Source of the DNA: Marinobacter sp. Arc7-DN-1
GTDB lineage: Bacteria > Pseudomonadota > Gammaproteobacteria > Pseudomonadales > Oleiphilaceae
NCBI RefSeq assembly: GCF_003441595.1
Contig: NZ_CP031848.1
Location: 3,782,001-3,846,000, forward strand
Length of the DNA stretch: 64,000 nt
Reading direction: 5' to 3'
Below the pieces are notes generated by a model. The model saw only the letters and a program-made list of their open reading frames with translations. It was not told the origin of the DNA and did no database searches. Made by a program: the position numbers and the translations under genes. This document shows, one piece after another, positions 44,743-52,941 of the stretch (positions are counted from its first letter, which is position 1; each line of letters begins with the position of its first letter).

Positions 44743-44862
44743 ATTTCTTCGCGATCATGGCTCACCTGAGACAGGGCAGCATCCCGGTAAAAATGGGTGA
44801 GAAGATTGAAGCCGGTGACCCTCTGGGCGAGATGGGCAACTCCGGGAACAGCTCAGCGCACC
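44739..44862 (+). pseudogene. M23 peptidase (LytM-type) fragment
   Basis: About 40 residues match the middle of an M23 zinc endopeptidase: FFAIMAHLRQGSIPVKMG, GEKIEAGDPLGEMGNSGNSS. The family continues with PHLH, carrying the last zinc ligand; here the frame runs instead into the antisense end of uspA. No start, no first zinc ligand and no HLH remain, so it is dead. Out of frame with the preceding fragment. Confidence 0.75.
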
Positions 44863-45272
44863 ACGAAAACCGAAATGTCACTGTGCCTGACGATGTTGGC
44901 ACCATTGGAATGGAGAACGTGAAGCCTGTCTCCAATGCCAGGTGCATGTGAGGCCATTACGACCAGGTCGGCACCGGTTTCTTGAATGGCTTCGAGCAGC
45001 TTGTCATCCAGCTCAATAGCCGTATCGGCGGACTCCATGACGATGCTGTCGGTATTAATGCCGTGCAATCTTCCCTGTTCCTCAGCGAAGACGCTGAGTT
45101 TCTCCGCCAGTTCCTTCGGGTTATGGGCTGCAGCCGAGGGCGTGCTGTTGGTCACCGTCACGTAGCAGAGGGTTGCCTTGTAGTGTTTGGCGATATCGAT
45201 GGAGGTGTTGAGTGCCTTTACCATTTTATCGGTATGGGCGAGGTCGACCGGAACGAGGATTTTACTGTACAT
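44853..45272 (-). CDS. Universal stress protein (UspA family)
   Basis: A 139-residue single-domain Usp: MYSKILVPVDLAHTDKMVKA at the start, and near the end GADLVVMASHAPGIGDRLHVLHS, NGANIVRHSDISVFVVR. The family ATP-binding signature G-2x-G-9x-G(S/T) is only partly kept (GIGDRLHVLHSNGANI with no clear S/T), so it may not bind ATP. Role in stress survival inferred from family. Confidence 0.9.
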   Translation of the reverse strand: MYSKILVPVDLAHTDKMVKALNTSIDIAKHYKATLCYVTVTNSTPSAAAHNPKELAEKLSVFAEEQGRLHGINTDSIVMESADTAIELDDKLLEAIQETGADLVVMASHAPGIGDRLHVLHSNGANIVRHSDISVFVVR

Positions 45273-45382
45273 GAGAGTTTTCCTTTTCCGTTTGAGGTTT
45301 CAAAGCCACTGATCCTTCACTTTAGACTGGCACCAGACACAGGTGAATGTCAAAAACCCGCAACTAAAGGCCGGGCAAACGA

Positions 45383-45408
45383 AAAAAGGCAGCCGGAGCT
45401 GCCTTTTT
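45383..45408 (-). terminator. Rho-independent terminator of the cold-shock gene
   Basis: AAAAAGGCAGC / GCTGCCTTTTT with loop CGGA. On the reverse strand it lies 51 bp after the cold-shock stop and ends in a run of T; A and T runs on both sides would let it work in both directions. Confidence 0.85.
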
Positions 45409-45439
45409 CATTACGTGTCGTCTGTTATTCACAGATCAA

Positions 45440-45469
45440 CTCTTTATAGAGCGACTCTTTACAGAGCGA
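45440..45469. repeat. 15-bp tandem duplication across the cold-shock stop codon
   Basis: CTCTTTATAGAGCGA (45440-45454) and CTCTTTACAGAGCGA (45455-45469), one mismatch. Being 15 bp, the duplication stays in frame: reading past the first stop would give Arg-Val-Ala-Leu and a second TAA. Confidence 0.8.
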
Positions 45470-45665
45470 CTACGTTTTCCGCCTGGGGACCTTTCTGGCC
45501 CTGGGTAACGGTGAACTCGACCTGCTGGCCTTCAGCCAGAGTCTTGAAACCGCCGCCCTGAATAGCGCTGTAGTGAACAAAAACGTCCGGGCCGCTTTCG
45601 CGAGTGATAAAGCCAAAACCTTTTGCTTCGTTGAAAAACTTAACGTTACCGGTAACTGTAGACAT
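45459..45665 (-). CDS. Cold-shock protein, CspA family
   Basis: A 68-residue single cold-shock domain that binds single-stranded nucleic acid and melts RNA structure. RNP1 is KGFGFITRE and RNP2 is VFVHYSAI. Start [16 protein letters not shown] at 45665 with AGGAAAG upstream. The 205-bp region before it (45666-45870) holds no gene and would provide the long 5' leader typical of cold-shock mRNAs; I cannot assign its structure. A tandem duplication covers the stop codon. Confidence 0.95.
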   Translation of the reverse strand: MSTVTGNVKFFNEAKGFGFITRESGPDVFVHYSAIQGGGFKTLAEGQQVEFTVTQGQKGPQAENVVAL

Positions 45666-45870
45666 AATATACTTTCCTGAATTCAATCTTTTAATGTGCC
45701 GTCAGAACATCTTTGTGATGCCTGATCAGCGGTATGCGGAAACAAAAAACTGGCGTGATCAAAAACAGGACGTGCTACTTGTTACAACTCAGAGCGGTCT
45801 TATTGATGAAATGCTTTGCTAAATCTTTCCAACGAGGCCCACTGTACTCTTACTGCCGGGAAATGCAAAG

Positions 45871-47742
45871 CTATTTCTTGTAGGCATAAACCGGGGTGTC
45901 GGATTTTCCGGTACCGAGGCTATCCAGCCTGCGCGGCTTGGCAATGGCGAAGCCCTGAGCATAGTCCACCTGAATTTCTTTCAGGGTGTCCATGATTTCC
46001 ATATCCTCGACGTATTCGGCAATCGTCTGCAGGTCCAGGAAATGACACAGTTCATTGATCGAGCGCACCATGGCGTAGTTTGTCAGGTTTGTAGCCATGT
46101 CCCGGACGAAAATGCCATCGATCTTCACGAAATCCACAGGAAGCTTCTGAAGGTAAGCATAAGAGGACAATCCGGTACCGAAGTCATCCAGGGCAAACCG
46201 GCAACTGAGGCGCTTCATCTCCCGCATGAAGTCGGAGGCAAAGTGCAGGTTGGCAACGGCTGAGGTTTCGGTCACCTCGAAGCAGAGTTTGTGGGCAAGC
46301 TCAGGGTTTGCCCTGAGGTTTGACTCGAGGCCGAGCATGAAGCTGTCATCACTCAACGACGAGCCTGACAGGTTTACGTTCAGGGTAGCGATATCGTCCA
46401 GGGTCTCCGGATTGCTGCGCATCCAGGCCATAACCTCTGAAACGACCCACAAGTCGACCCGTGTACTGCGGTGGAACTGTTCCGCTGCCTCGATGTACCC
46501 CTGAGGTGAAATCTCCTTGCCGGAGCTGTCCCGGAGCCCCAGCAAGAGCTCGTACATTTTTCCTTCGCCGGTTTCCGGGCCCAGCGGAACAATGGGCTGG
46601 GCACGAAGATAAAGACTGCCATCACGGATAGTCCGGTCAATTTCAGTCACCCATTGCGGAGTGCCAATCTGTGATGGGTCACGGGTTTCTCTGGCCAGTT
46701 CGATCCGGTTACCGCCCTGCTTCTTGGCAGCCTTGAGAGAGAGGCTCGCCTGGTTGAGGAGATCCCCGGGCGAATTTGCAGCGCCTGTTACTGGCCGGAT
46801 ACTGATGCTCACCGTCGCCTGATATTCCTCCGGACCATGCTGGAAAACCTGCTGCTCGAAGTTTCGCCGGATGGGTTCTGCGAAGTCCAGACAGTCTTCT
46901 GTACTGATGTCATTGATCAGCACGGCGAACTCATTGCCACTTATCCGGCCAACATGTGACTCAGGGAATCGGGACTGGCACTCATCCCGAAGTTTGCCGG
47001 CGACGTGTCGCAACAGGGTATCGCCGGCCTCTGAGCCATAGGAGGCGTTGATGACACTGAACTCGTCAATATCCAGAACGATCAGGGCCCCACTACCGTC
47101 CTTGGTAAAGGATGGAGGCGTGTTGATCAGCCGCGATACCTGTTTCTCAAAATCATGACGATGCATGCAGCCGGTCAGTGCATCATGGGTGGCCTGAAAA
47201 TTCAGCTTCCGATAGACGTCTTCAACAATGCTGAAAAGGCTTTGATCAAGGAACGGGATGTCGCCGCCCTCAACCAGCCAGGCTTCCCCCCCGGCAAGTT
47301 TCTGAACAAACTCCGGGAACCCGTAACTGACTTCAGTCATGCCTTTGGGCGAGAGGAAGACAAATCTGAGTGAGTCCTCTCCTCCCCACACGAGGCGCAT
47401 TCGGCGTGTCTCGCCGCTGTCGAGCCAGATTTCGACCCAGTCGCCAACCGAAATACCCTTCGCCCTTGAGACCCATCGACTGTCTTCGAGCTCCGGGGGT
47501 ATGGTCACGGGCGCCTCATCCGCCTCGCCGTATTCCTCCACCCAGAGGGTATCTGCCTCCACCTGGCCCTGAAGAGTTCCGGATAACTCGTCTATGACCG
47601 GGCGGATTCGGGAGACGTCACCGGCCATTTTAAGCTCGCGTTCAATGAACTGCAGCATGACGCTGCTCTCAAGCTCTCTCTCAAACGCCAGCTCACCGGA
47701 AGTGCCGGCAGGAGACAGCCACGCGTGCAGTTGTGCCACCAC
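45871..47742 (-). CDS. Surviving C-terminal ORF of the DUF1631 gene: PilZ-like, degenerate GGDEF and EAL
   Basis: A 623-residue frame from a GTG at 47742 remains intact: end of DUF1631 and PilZ-like region (about 85-190; KGISVGDWVEIWLDSGE), degenerate GGDEF (about 195-355; VGRISGNEF), and an EAL-like domain (about 370-610) with MYELLLGLRD in place of EAL, but NVNLSG, FEVTETSAV and ALDDFGTGLSSYAYL kept. It might be translated on its own or by reinitiation after the upstream TGA. No ribosome binding site stands out. Without Glu of EAL, phosphodiesterase activity is unlikely. Confidence 0.55.
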   Translation of the reverse strand: MVAQLHAWLSPAGTSGELAFERELESSVMLQFIERELKMAGDVSRIRPVIDELSGTLQGQVEADTLWVEEYGEADEAPVTIPPELEDSRWVSRAKGISVGDWVEIWLDSGETRRMRLVWGGEDSLRFVFLSPKGMTEVSYGFPEFVQKLAGGEAWLVEGGDIPFLDQSLFSIVEDVYRKLNFQATHDALTGCMHRHDFEKQVSRLINTPPSFTKDGSGALIVLDIDEFSVINASYGSEAGDTLLRHVAGKLRDECQSRFPESHVGRISGNEFAVLINDISTEDCLDFAEPIRRNFEQQVFQHGPEEYQATVSISIRPVTGAANSPGDLLNQASLSLKAAKKQGGNRIELARETRDPSQIGTPQWVTEIDRTIRDGSLYLRAQPIVPLGPETGEGKMYELLLGLRDSSGKEISPQGYIEAAEQFHRSTRVDLWVVSEVMAWMRSNPETLDDIATLNVNLSGSSLSDDSFMLGLESNLRANPELAHKLCFEVTETSAVANLHFASDFMREMKRLSCRFALDDFGTGLSSYAYLQKLPVDFVKIDGIFVRDMATNLTNYAMVRSINELCHFLDLQTIAEYVEDMEIMDTLKEIQVDYAQGFAIAKPRRLDSLGTGKSDTPVYAYKK

Positions 47743-48868
47743 GTCAAACAGTTCTTCGCAGTGGCGGCTTTCCGGCCCTTCCCGAAGAATTGTGAGAACA
47801 ATCAGCTGTTCCCAGCCGGCCTGAAGAAGACGGATCAGAATCTTCGGAACCTGTTTCCCGCCCAGGAGCGCGTTCAGTCGTTGCCGGGCATCCTTACGTG
47901 TCCTGCGCAGGTGCTCCTTCCCCTCCAGGGTTTTGGCCAGTCGTTCCGAGTTCCGGATAAATGACTGATCCTGGCGCTCTACAAGTCGCCTGAGTCACTG
48001 GCCAAGACTTTCCAGCAGGTCGGGATTCGATGACTCGATCTGTGTGAGTTCTTTGACGATATCGGCAACCGTCGCTTCAAGTTTCTTGCTTGACGCCCTT
48101 TCGGCAAGACAGATATGCATCAGGTTGTTGATGATGTCCCGGGCCGGATGGTCGTCTGCATTCAGGAAATCCGGTGTTTCTATGAGTGTTTCGAACACCG
48201 GTAACCGCAGTTGTTGCAGTTGATGGCGAAGCGAACCCGAAAGCTCTTCGTGAGTCTTCAGCGGTGCAAACAAACGGTCGACCAGATTGGCCTTCTCCAC
48301 GGCCGTGCGATCCAGCGAGCTCGGATGTCGGGTTGTCCTCCAGCGCCATCAACTGGAACAGGGAGCGTCCGGCTGATGGCGTCTCCGTTGCTGTTCGCTC
48401 AGGTATGTCGGTTTCCGGATGATGGCCGGGTGTGTCCTCGTTGTTTTCCGCCGTCAAACCTGTGTCATTTGAAGCGTATTCCCTCAGCGACCAGTTTGCC
48501 GGCAATTCGGTGAGGTCGAGAGCTTCCAGCCCCGCCCGCCGGAAGTCATTGATCATGGACCGGACTGCGGCGGGCCAGACCCTGGCGAGTGCGCTCTCCC
48601 AGGCCCGGTAAATGGTGACGCGGTGCTCCCGCGCGATGCCCAGATGATCGACCATATATTGCAGGCAGGCGCACAGCGCCCTGGGCGTCAACGGGTTATT
48701 GTCATCGTTGACGTCCTGCCGGAAGATCTGGTTCAGAAACAGGTTAAGCAGGAAGGTCGCGCCGGTGTTTGCCTTGCTGACACCGGTAGCAACAGCCTGC
48801 AAATCGAGCCAGTCTTCGAATTCATGCTGTTGCAGCAGATGAAGCTCTTTTGTGTTGGCCCGGGTCAT
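45871..48868 (-). pseudogene. DUF1631-PilZ-like-GGDEF-EAL protein gene broken by a frameshift and a stop codon
   Basis: One continuous coding unit of about 1000 residues on the reverse strand. The first part (ATG 48868, MTRANTKELHLLQQHEFEDW) is a DUF1631 region to EDNPTSEL near 48320. The frame then shifts; sequence resumes as SLDRTAVEKANLVDRLFAPL and runs to an in-frame TGA at 47995-47997 (LESLGQ-stop). The same frame continues directly with LRRLVERQDQSFIRNSERLA to the end at 45871. Loss of two bases in a TC repeat (GAGCTC-TCG to GAGCTCG) would explain the shift. The GGDEF site is degenerate (ISGNEF), and EAL is changed to ELL, so even the intact protein was probably a c-di-GMP reader or scaffold. 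Either a recent pseudogene or a sequence error plus a real stop. Confidence 0.8.
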
Positions 48869-49011
48869 TGACCGCCTTCCTGAGCAGTGAAAGTTGAATC
48901 GGTTTTCAGTCTAGCCCTTGGGGCAGTGTAATTTGATCTTCACCAAACGCAAAGTGAATCCACAAAAGCGACACACCTAAAGCCGGAAAGCGCCCTGAAT
49001 CCACGACCGCA

Positions 49012-49164
49012 TTATAGACTCTTGCTGACTCTCAGCATCAGATCCTTGCCGAGGGTATAGCTTGCAAAGTCCCTGGCGAGATACAGGTTTCCCTGGTAGA
49101 GGCCGGTCACATTGCGTGATCTGGTGGGTGTTCCGGCGGAGGTTCCGGGGAAGGAGAATTCCAT
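49012..49164 (-). CDS. Possible 50-residue ORF, unknown
   Basis: In the 368-bp gap between the DUF1631 gene and the crotonase gene, the reverse strand has a 50-codon frame (MEFSFPGTSAGTPTRSRNVT, GLYQGNLYLARDFASYTLGK, DLMLRVSKSL). AAAAGG lies before the ATG. Composition looks protein-like, but no family is recognised; it may be the remnant of a longer gene. The rest of the gap shows nothing I can name except the crotonase ribosome binding site. Confidence 0.3.
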   Translation of the reverse strand: MEFSFPGTSAGTPTRSRNVTGLYQGNLYLARDFASYTLGKDLMLRVSKSL

Positions 49165-49236
49165 ACCAGGCCTTTTCGGGTTAACTTGTGGTTTTTATGC
49201 TCGCCATAATACGAAATTTACATAAGGAGTGCTGTC

Positions 49237-50091
49237 TTGTCTGAGTTGTCCAGTTACGAGAGTTTTTCGATCGAGGTTAAAGACTTCATTGGCCATGTCC
49301 AGTTCAGCCGCCCCGAGGCCCTGAACACCATGAACAAGGCGTTCTGGCTTGAGTTACCCCGCTGCATGCAGGAGATCGAAGCCAACACAGACGCCCGTGT
49401 GATCGTCATCTCCTCCACCGGCAAGCACTTCTCCGCCGGCATGGATCTGGGTGTGTTCAGCGACCCCAAAGCCGTACCCATGAATGGCGACCCCGGCCGG
49501 ATGGCGGAAAACCTGCGCAGGGTGGTGCTGCAGCTGCAGGACACCCTGACTTCCCTGGAGAAAATACGTCTTCCCGTGCTGGCGGCCATCCACGGTGGCT
49601 GTATTGGCGGTGCCCTTGATCTGGTTTGTGCCGCTGACAGCCGGTACTGCACGGAAGATGCCTACTTCACCATCAAGGAAACCGGGCTGGGCATGACAGC
49701 CGATGTCGGCACTCTCCAGCGCCTGCCAAAACTGATGCCGGAAGGCGTGGTTCGCGAACTGGCCTACACCGGGCGCAGGTTTTCCGCCAGTGAGGCGCGG
49801 AATCTGGGCTTCGTGAATTCCGTCTACGCCGACCAGGAAACCATGCTCACGGCAGTTTTGGATATTGCCGGGCAGATCGCCGCCAATTCACCCCTGGCTG
49901 TCACCGGCTGCAAGGAAATGCTCAACTACAGCCGTGACCACAGCGTGGAAGACAGCCTGAAGTACATGGCCACCTGGCAGGCGGGCATGTTCCGGCCGAC
50001 GGATATGAAGAAATCCTTCCAGGCCAAGGTCCAGAAGAAGGCGCCGCAGTACGACGCCCTGTTTCCGGTGAAGCCATTGTTCGAGCAGTAA
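49237..50091 (+). CDS. Crotonase family protein, dienoyl-CoA isomerase-like
   Basis: A 284-residue enoyl-CoA hydratase/isomerase superfamily protein. Oxyanion-hole segments STGKHFSAGMDLGVFSD and AIHGGCIGGALDLVCAADSR are present. The catalytic region KETGLGMTADVGTLQRLPKL has Glu and Asp in the positions used by delta3,5-delta2,4-dienoyl-CoA isomerase (ECH1 type), which handles odd-position double bonds in beta-oxidation. Plain hydratase activity is less likely. The TTG at 49237 has AAGGAG eight bases upstream. The next gene starts on the base after its stop. Confidence 0.87.
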   Translation: MSELSSYESFSIEVKDFIGHVQFSRPEALNTMNKAFWLELPRCMQEIEANTDARVIVISSTGKHFSAGMDLGVFSDPKAVPMNGDPGRMAENLRRVVLQLQDTLTSLEKIRLPVLAAIHGGCIGGALDLVCAADSRYCTEDAYFTIKETGLGMTADVGTLQRLPKLMPEGVVRELAYTGRRFSASEARNLGFVNSVYADQETMLTAVLDIAGQIAANSPLAVTGCKEMLNYSRDHSVEDSLKYMATWQAGMFRPTDMKKSFQAKVQKKAPQYDALFPVKPLFEQ

Positions 50092-50712
50092 ATGGCACTG
50101 GGAAAACGGCGCAAATCCAGTATTTCCTCCAATGCCGCCCTGTTATTCCAGGGTGGTATCGGTGTGCTGGGGTTGATTGCCATTCTGGTTTTCGGGATTC
50201 CGGTGCTGCTCCTTGGTCCGGGCCTGTGGCCGAGCATTTTCTACGGGGCTTTCGGCGCGGCCGGTACCTATGCCGTGTTGCTACTGCTTACGCGGGTGCC
50301 AGGGCTGTTTCCGGAGAACCTCGAACGCCAGATGCAGGGGTTGTATGAGTTTGCATCCCGCTATTCCCCGGCTGTGCTGATTCTGCTGTCCCTGCTGGCC
50401 GGTATTGGCGAGGAGCTGCTGTTCCGGGGCGCAATCCAGGGCTGGCTGATGGCGCACACCGGTGCAGTGACCTCGGTTCTGGCGGCATCGGTGTTATTCG
50501 GGCTGGCGCACTATATATCGTTCACCTATTTTCTGGTTGCAACCGGCCTGGGGCTGATACTGGGTGCGGCCTATGTGTTTTCCGAGAGTCTGACACTGGT
50601 GATGGTCTGGCACGCCGTCTACGACATGATTGCCCTGTTTTGCCTGCTCCGGTTTCCGCGCTGGTTTGGCGTTACCATCGTGGACCCCGGCCGGAACTGC
50701 CATCACGAGTGA
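50092..50712 (+). CDS. CPBP family intramembrane glutamic endopeptidase
   Basis: A 206-residue membrane protein with about six helices and the CPBP/CAAX-like motifs: GIGEELLFRGAIQG (EExxxR, catalytic Glu pair), FGLAHY and VWHAVYDMIAL (H and D/N ligands). Members cleave or process within membranes, some in bacteriocin immunity or prenyl-protein maturation. Target unknown. The ATG follows the crotonase stop directly (TAAATG), so the two are co-transcribed. Confidence 0.88.
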   Translation: MALGKRRKSSISSNAALLFQGGIGVLGLIAILVFGIPVLLLGPGLWPSIFYGAFGAAGTYAVLLLLTRVPGLFPENLERQMQGLYEFASRYSPAVLILLSLLAGIGEELLFRGAIQGWLMAHTGAVTSVLAASVLFGLAHYISFTYFLVATGLGLILGAAYVFSESLTLVMVWHAVYDMIALFCLLRFPRWFGVTIVDPGRNCHHE

Positions 50713-50848
50713 TCGACATCCTCCCCACCAGCACTTTCAAAGCTGGCCCGCATCCGTTTGGTCAGCACAATCCGTTTTCGCAGCATGCCGATCTGTCGGG
50801 CGATTAATCCGTGGTCTTCTTCGGTGTCCATTTGCCTGAGTTGGCGGA

Positions 50849-51727
50849 TCAGCGCGAGTCGAAAGTTCCAGCCGTTTGCAGGGCCTTTGTCAGGCGGTCT
50901 ATTACGCCGCCGCCGTGGCGCCAGAAGTGCCAGTATAGCTGCACTTCCAGGGTTTGTTCCGGGGCGATGCTCACCAGTCGCCCCGCATCAATTTCCGGGC
51001 GCGCCTGCATCTCCGGAATCATCCCGTAGCCCGTGCCGGCCAGTGCCAGTTTTACAAAACCTTCCGAGGAAGGGCAAAGGTGATGGGGAAAGGTACCGTG
51101 ATACCCGCACTGGGCCAGGAACCTGTGTTGCAGTTGGTCGTTAGGTCCGAAGACGATTGCCGGGGCATTCTTCAGGCTGGTTTCGGTCAGGCCTTTCCCA
51201 AAATACCGCTGAACATAGTCCGGGGTTGCCAGTGGCATGTAAGTCATGGTGCCGATCGGTACACAGCGGGCGCCGGCAACCGGTTGAGGGCTACTACAGA
51301 CGCAGGCAGCCACATCACCTTCGCGCATCCGGCGCAGGCCAATGTCCTGGTCCTCGACCACCAGATCCAGCAGCAGGGCTTCATCGGCGCAGAAATTGCC
51401 CACGGCAGCTGCCCACCAGGTTGCCAGGCTGTCTGCATTCAGTGCAATGCGCAGCCGCGCAGCGGGTTCGGAGAGTGCCGGGATGGATTTTGTGAGGTCT
51501 CTTTCCAGGAGCTGCACCTGCTGAACATGGTTAAGCAGGCGTTGTCCGGCCGGGGTGGCCTTGAGCACCGGGCTGCGCACCAAGACCGGTTGCCCGAGCC
51601 GGATCTCCAGGGTGCGGATCCGTTGGGAGATAGCGGACTGGCTCAGCCCGAGAGCCAGGCCGGCTCGCTCGAATCCTCCACATTCAATAACCGTCGCCAG
51701 CGCTTCCAAAAGCTTGTAATCAATCAT
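50849..51727 (-). CDS. argP: LysR-family regulator ArgP/IciA
   Basis: A 292-residue LysR protein: MIDYKLLEALATVIECGGFE, LSQSAISQRIRTLEIRLGQP, matching ArgP, which activates arginine/lysine export in response to these amino acids. It is divergent from argO with an 88-bp gap, the same arrangement as in other gammaproteobacteria, so the assignment is strong. The ATG at 51727 begins the conserved N-terminus; the open frame upstream to 51814 is in the control region. Confidence 0.93.
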   Translation of the reverse strand: MIDYKLLEALATVIECGGFERAGLALGLSQSAISQRIRTLEIRLGQPVLVRSPVLKATPAGQRLLNHVQQVQLLERDLTKSIPALSEPAARLRIALNADSLATWWAAAVGNFCADEALLLDLVVEDQDIGLRRMREGDVAACVCSSPQPVAGARCVPIGTMTYMPLATPDYVQRYFGKGLTETSLKNAPAIVFGPNDQLQHRFLAQCGYHGTFPHHLCPSSEGFVKLALAGTGYGMIPEMQARPEIDAGRLVSIAPEQTLEVQLYWHFWRHGGGVIDRLTKALQTAGTFDSR

Positions 51728-51815
51728 AAGTAAAACTGATGCAGCATTATGAGTATGAATTTCCAGTATAGAGGTAAACCGGTAACCTTGCGCTATCGAT
51801 AGAGGAGAAACCAAC

Positions 51816-52424
51816 GTGTTCGAGAGTTACCTGACTGGATTGATTGTCTGCGGCGGCATTATCGTTGCCATCGGAGCGCAGAACGCCTATCTGCTGAGCC
51901 AGGCAATCCGCAGGGAGCACCATTGGTGGTCGGCGGGGCTGTGCATGGTGGCCGATGTCACCCTGTTCACCCTGGGTATGTTCGGCATCAGTGCGGCGTT
52001 GATGGCAATGCCAGAGGCGTTGGAAATCCTGCGCTGGCTGGGGGTGGCGTTCCTTGGCTGGCTGGCCATCCAGGCATTTGCCCGTGCCGGCCGGGGCAGG
52101 GTAGCCCTTGAGGCCGGGGAGGTAACAAAGAGCAGTCTGAAAGCCGTAGTGTTTACCACGCTGGCAGTCACCCTACTGAATCCCCAGGTGTATCTCGACA
52201 CCTTGCTGCTAATCCCGGCAGTGGGTGCCCAGCAGGAGGATGCCACCACCTTTGTGGCCGGCGCCAGCAGTGCCTCCATCCTCTGGTTCGGTCTGCTGGC
52301 CTGGAGCGGGTCGGCGCTGGCGCCAGTGCTTTCACGTCCCGTAGCCTGGCGGATTATCGATGGCGTTATTGGCTTGATGATGGCCAGTATCGCGCTGCAT
52401 CTTGCAGTTGGTGGTGCGCTGTAG
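51816..52424 (+). CDS. argO: LysE/ArgO family amino acid exporter
   Basis: A 202-residue membrane protein with about six helices, starting FESYLTGLIVCGGIIVAIGA with the family signature IGAQNAYLLSQ, and VTLLNPQVYLDTLLLIPAVG in the middle. It exports arginine, and probably lysine or canavanine. The GTG start at 51816 follows AGAGGAG. Control by the divergent ArgP is expected; its site would lie in the 88-bp gap. Confidence 0.93.
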   Translation: MFESYLTGLIVCGGIIVAIGAQNAYLLSQAIRREHHWWSAGLCMVADVTLFTLGMFGISAALMAMPEALEILRWLGVAFLGWLAIQAFARAGRGRVALEAGEVTKSSLKAVVFTTLAVTLLNPQVYLDTLLLIPAVGAQQEDATTFVAGASSASILWFGLLAWSGSALAPVLSRPVAWRIIDGVIGLMMASIALHLAVGGAL

Positions 52425-52467
52425 GATTGGAATTTTCCGAAGCGAATCCCGGAAAGGGCCGTCTGGA

Positions 52468-52788
52468 TTAGTCGAAACGCCGTGCCTGAGTGAGTCGGCC
52501 CTTCCAGTAGTAGCCGCTGATCGAGGATTGGGTAACACCGACCGAGGTGGAGGCGTGGATAAATCGGTCCCCACCCATGTAGATGCCGGCGTGCTGTTCC
52601 TTGCCGCCGATACGGAAAAACACCACATCACCGGGTTTGATCTCGCCGGGATGAACCACATCACCGCTCGCCAGCATCTGTGAGGTGGTTCGGGGCAGTT
52701 GTTTGCCAAGGCCTTCCTGATAGGCCGTGAGAATGAACCCGGAGCAATCGAAGCCGTCGGAAGAGGTACCGCCATACTCATAGGGCAC
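52468..52788 (-). CDS. NlpC/P60 (C40) peptidase domain, N-terminally truncated
   Basis: About 106 residues of an NlpC/P60 cell-wall peptidase: PYEYGGTSSDGFDCSGFILT with the catalytic Cys, GDVVFFRIGGKEQHAGIYMG with His, and DRFIHASTSVG with the third residue. Secreted members carry a signal or lipoprotein peptide and an extra 30-60 residues before this point; here an in-frame stop lies eight codons upstream of GVPYEYGG and only a weak GTG start is available. Without export it could not reach peptidoglycan, so this is probably a decaying gene although the catalytic core is whole. Confidence 0.7.
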   Translation of the reverse strand: MPYEYGGTSSDGFDCSGFILTAYQEGLGKQLPRTTSQMLASGDVVHPGEIKPGDVVFFRIGGKEQHAGIYMGGDRFIHASTSVGVTQSSISGYYWKGRLTQARRFD

Positions 52789-52941
52789 TCCCTTCCCACT
52801 GTATTATTCGAACGCGAATATGTCAGGTTACGGTTCGTGTGATTTTGTTGATACGGCGTGTGGAATTCCCCGCCAATCCCTGGCTATCTTTTTCGGGCAG
52901 GCCGGAATAGTCTGGGTTCAGACCAACGAGGAGAGTCGCCT

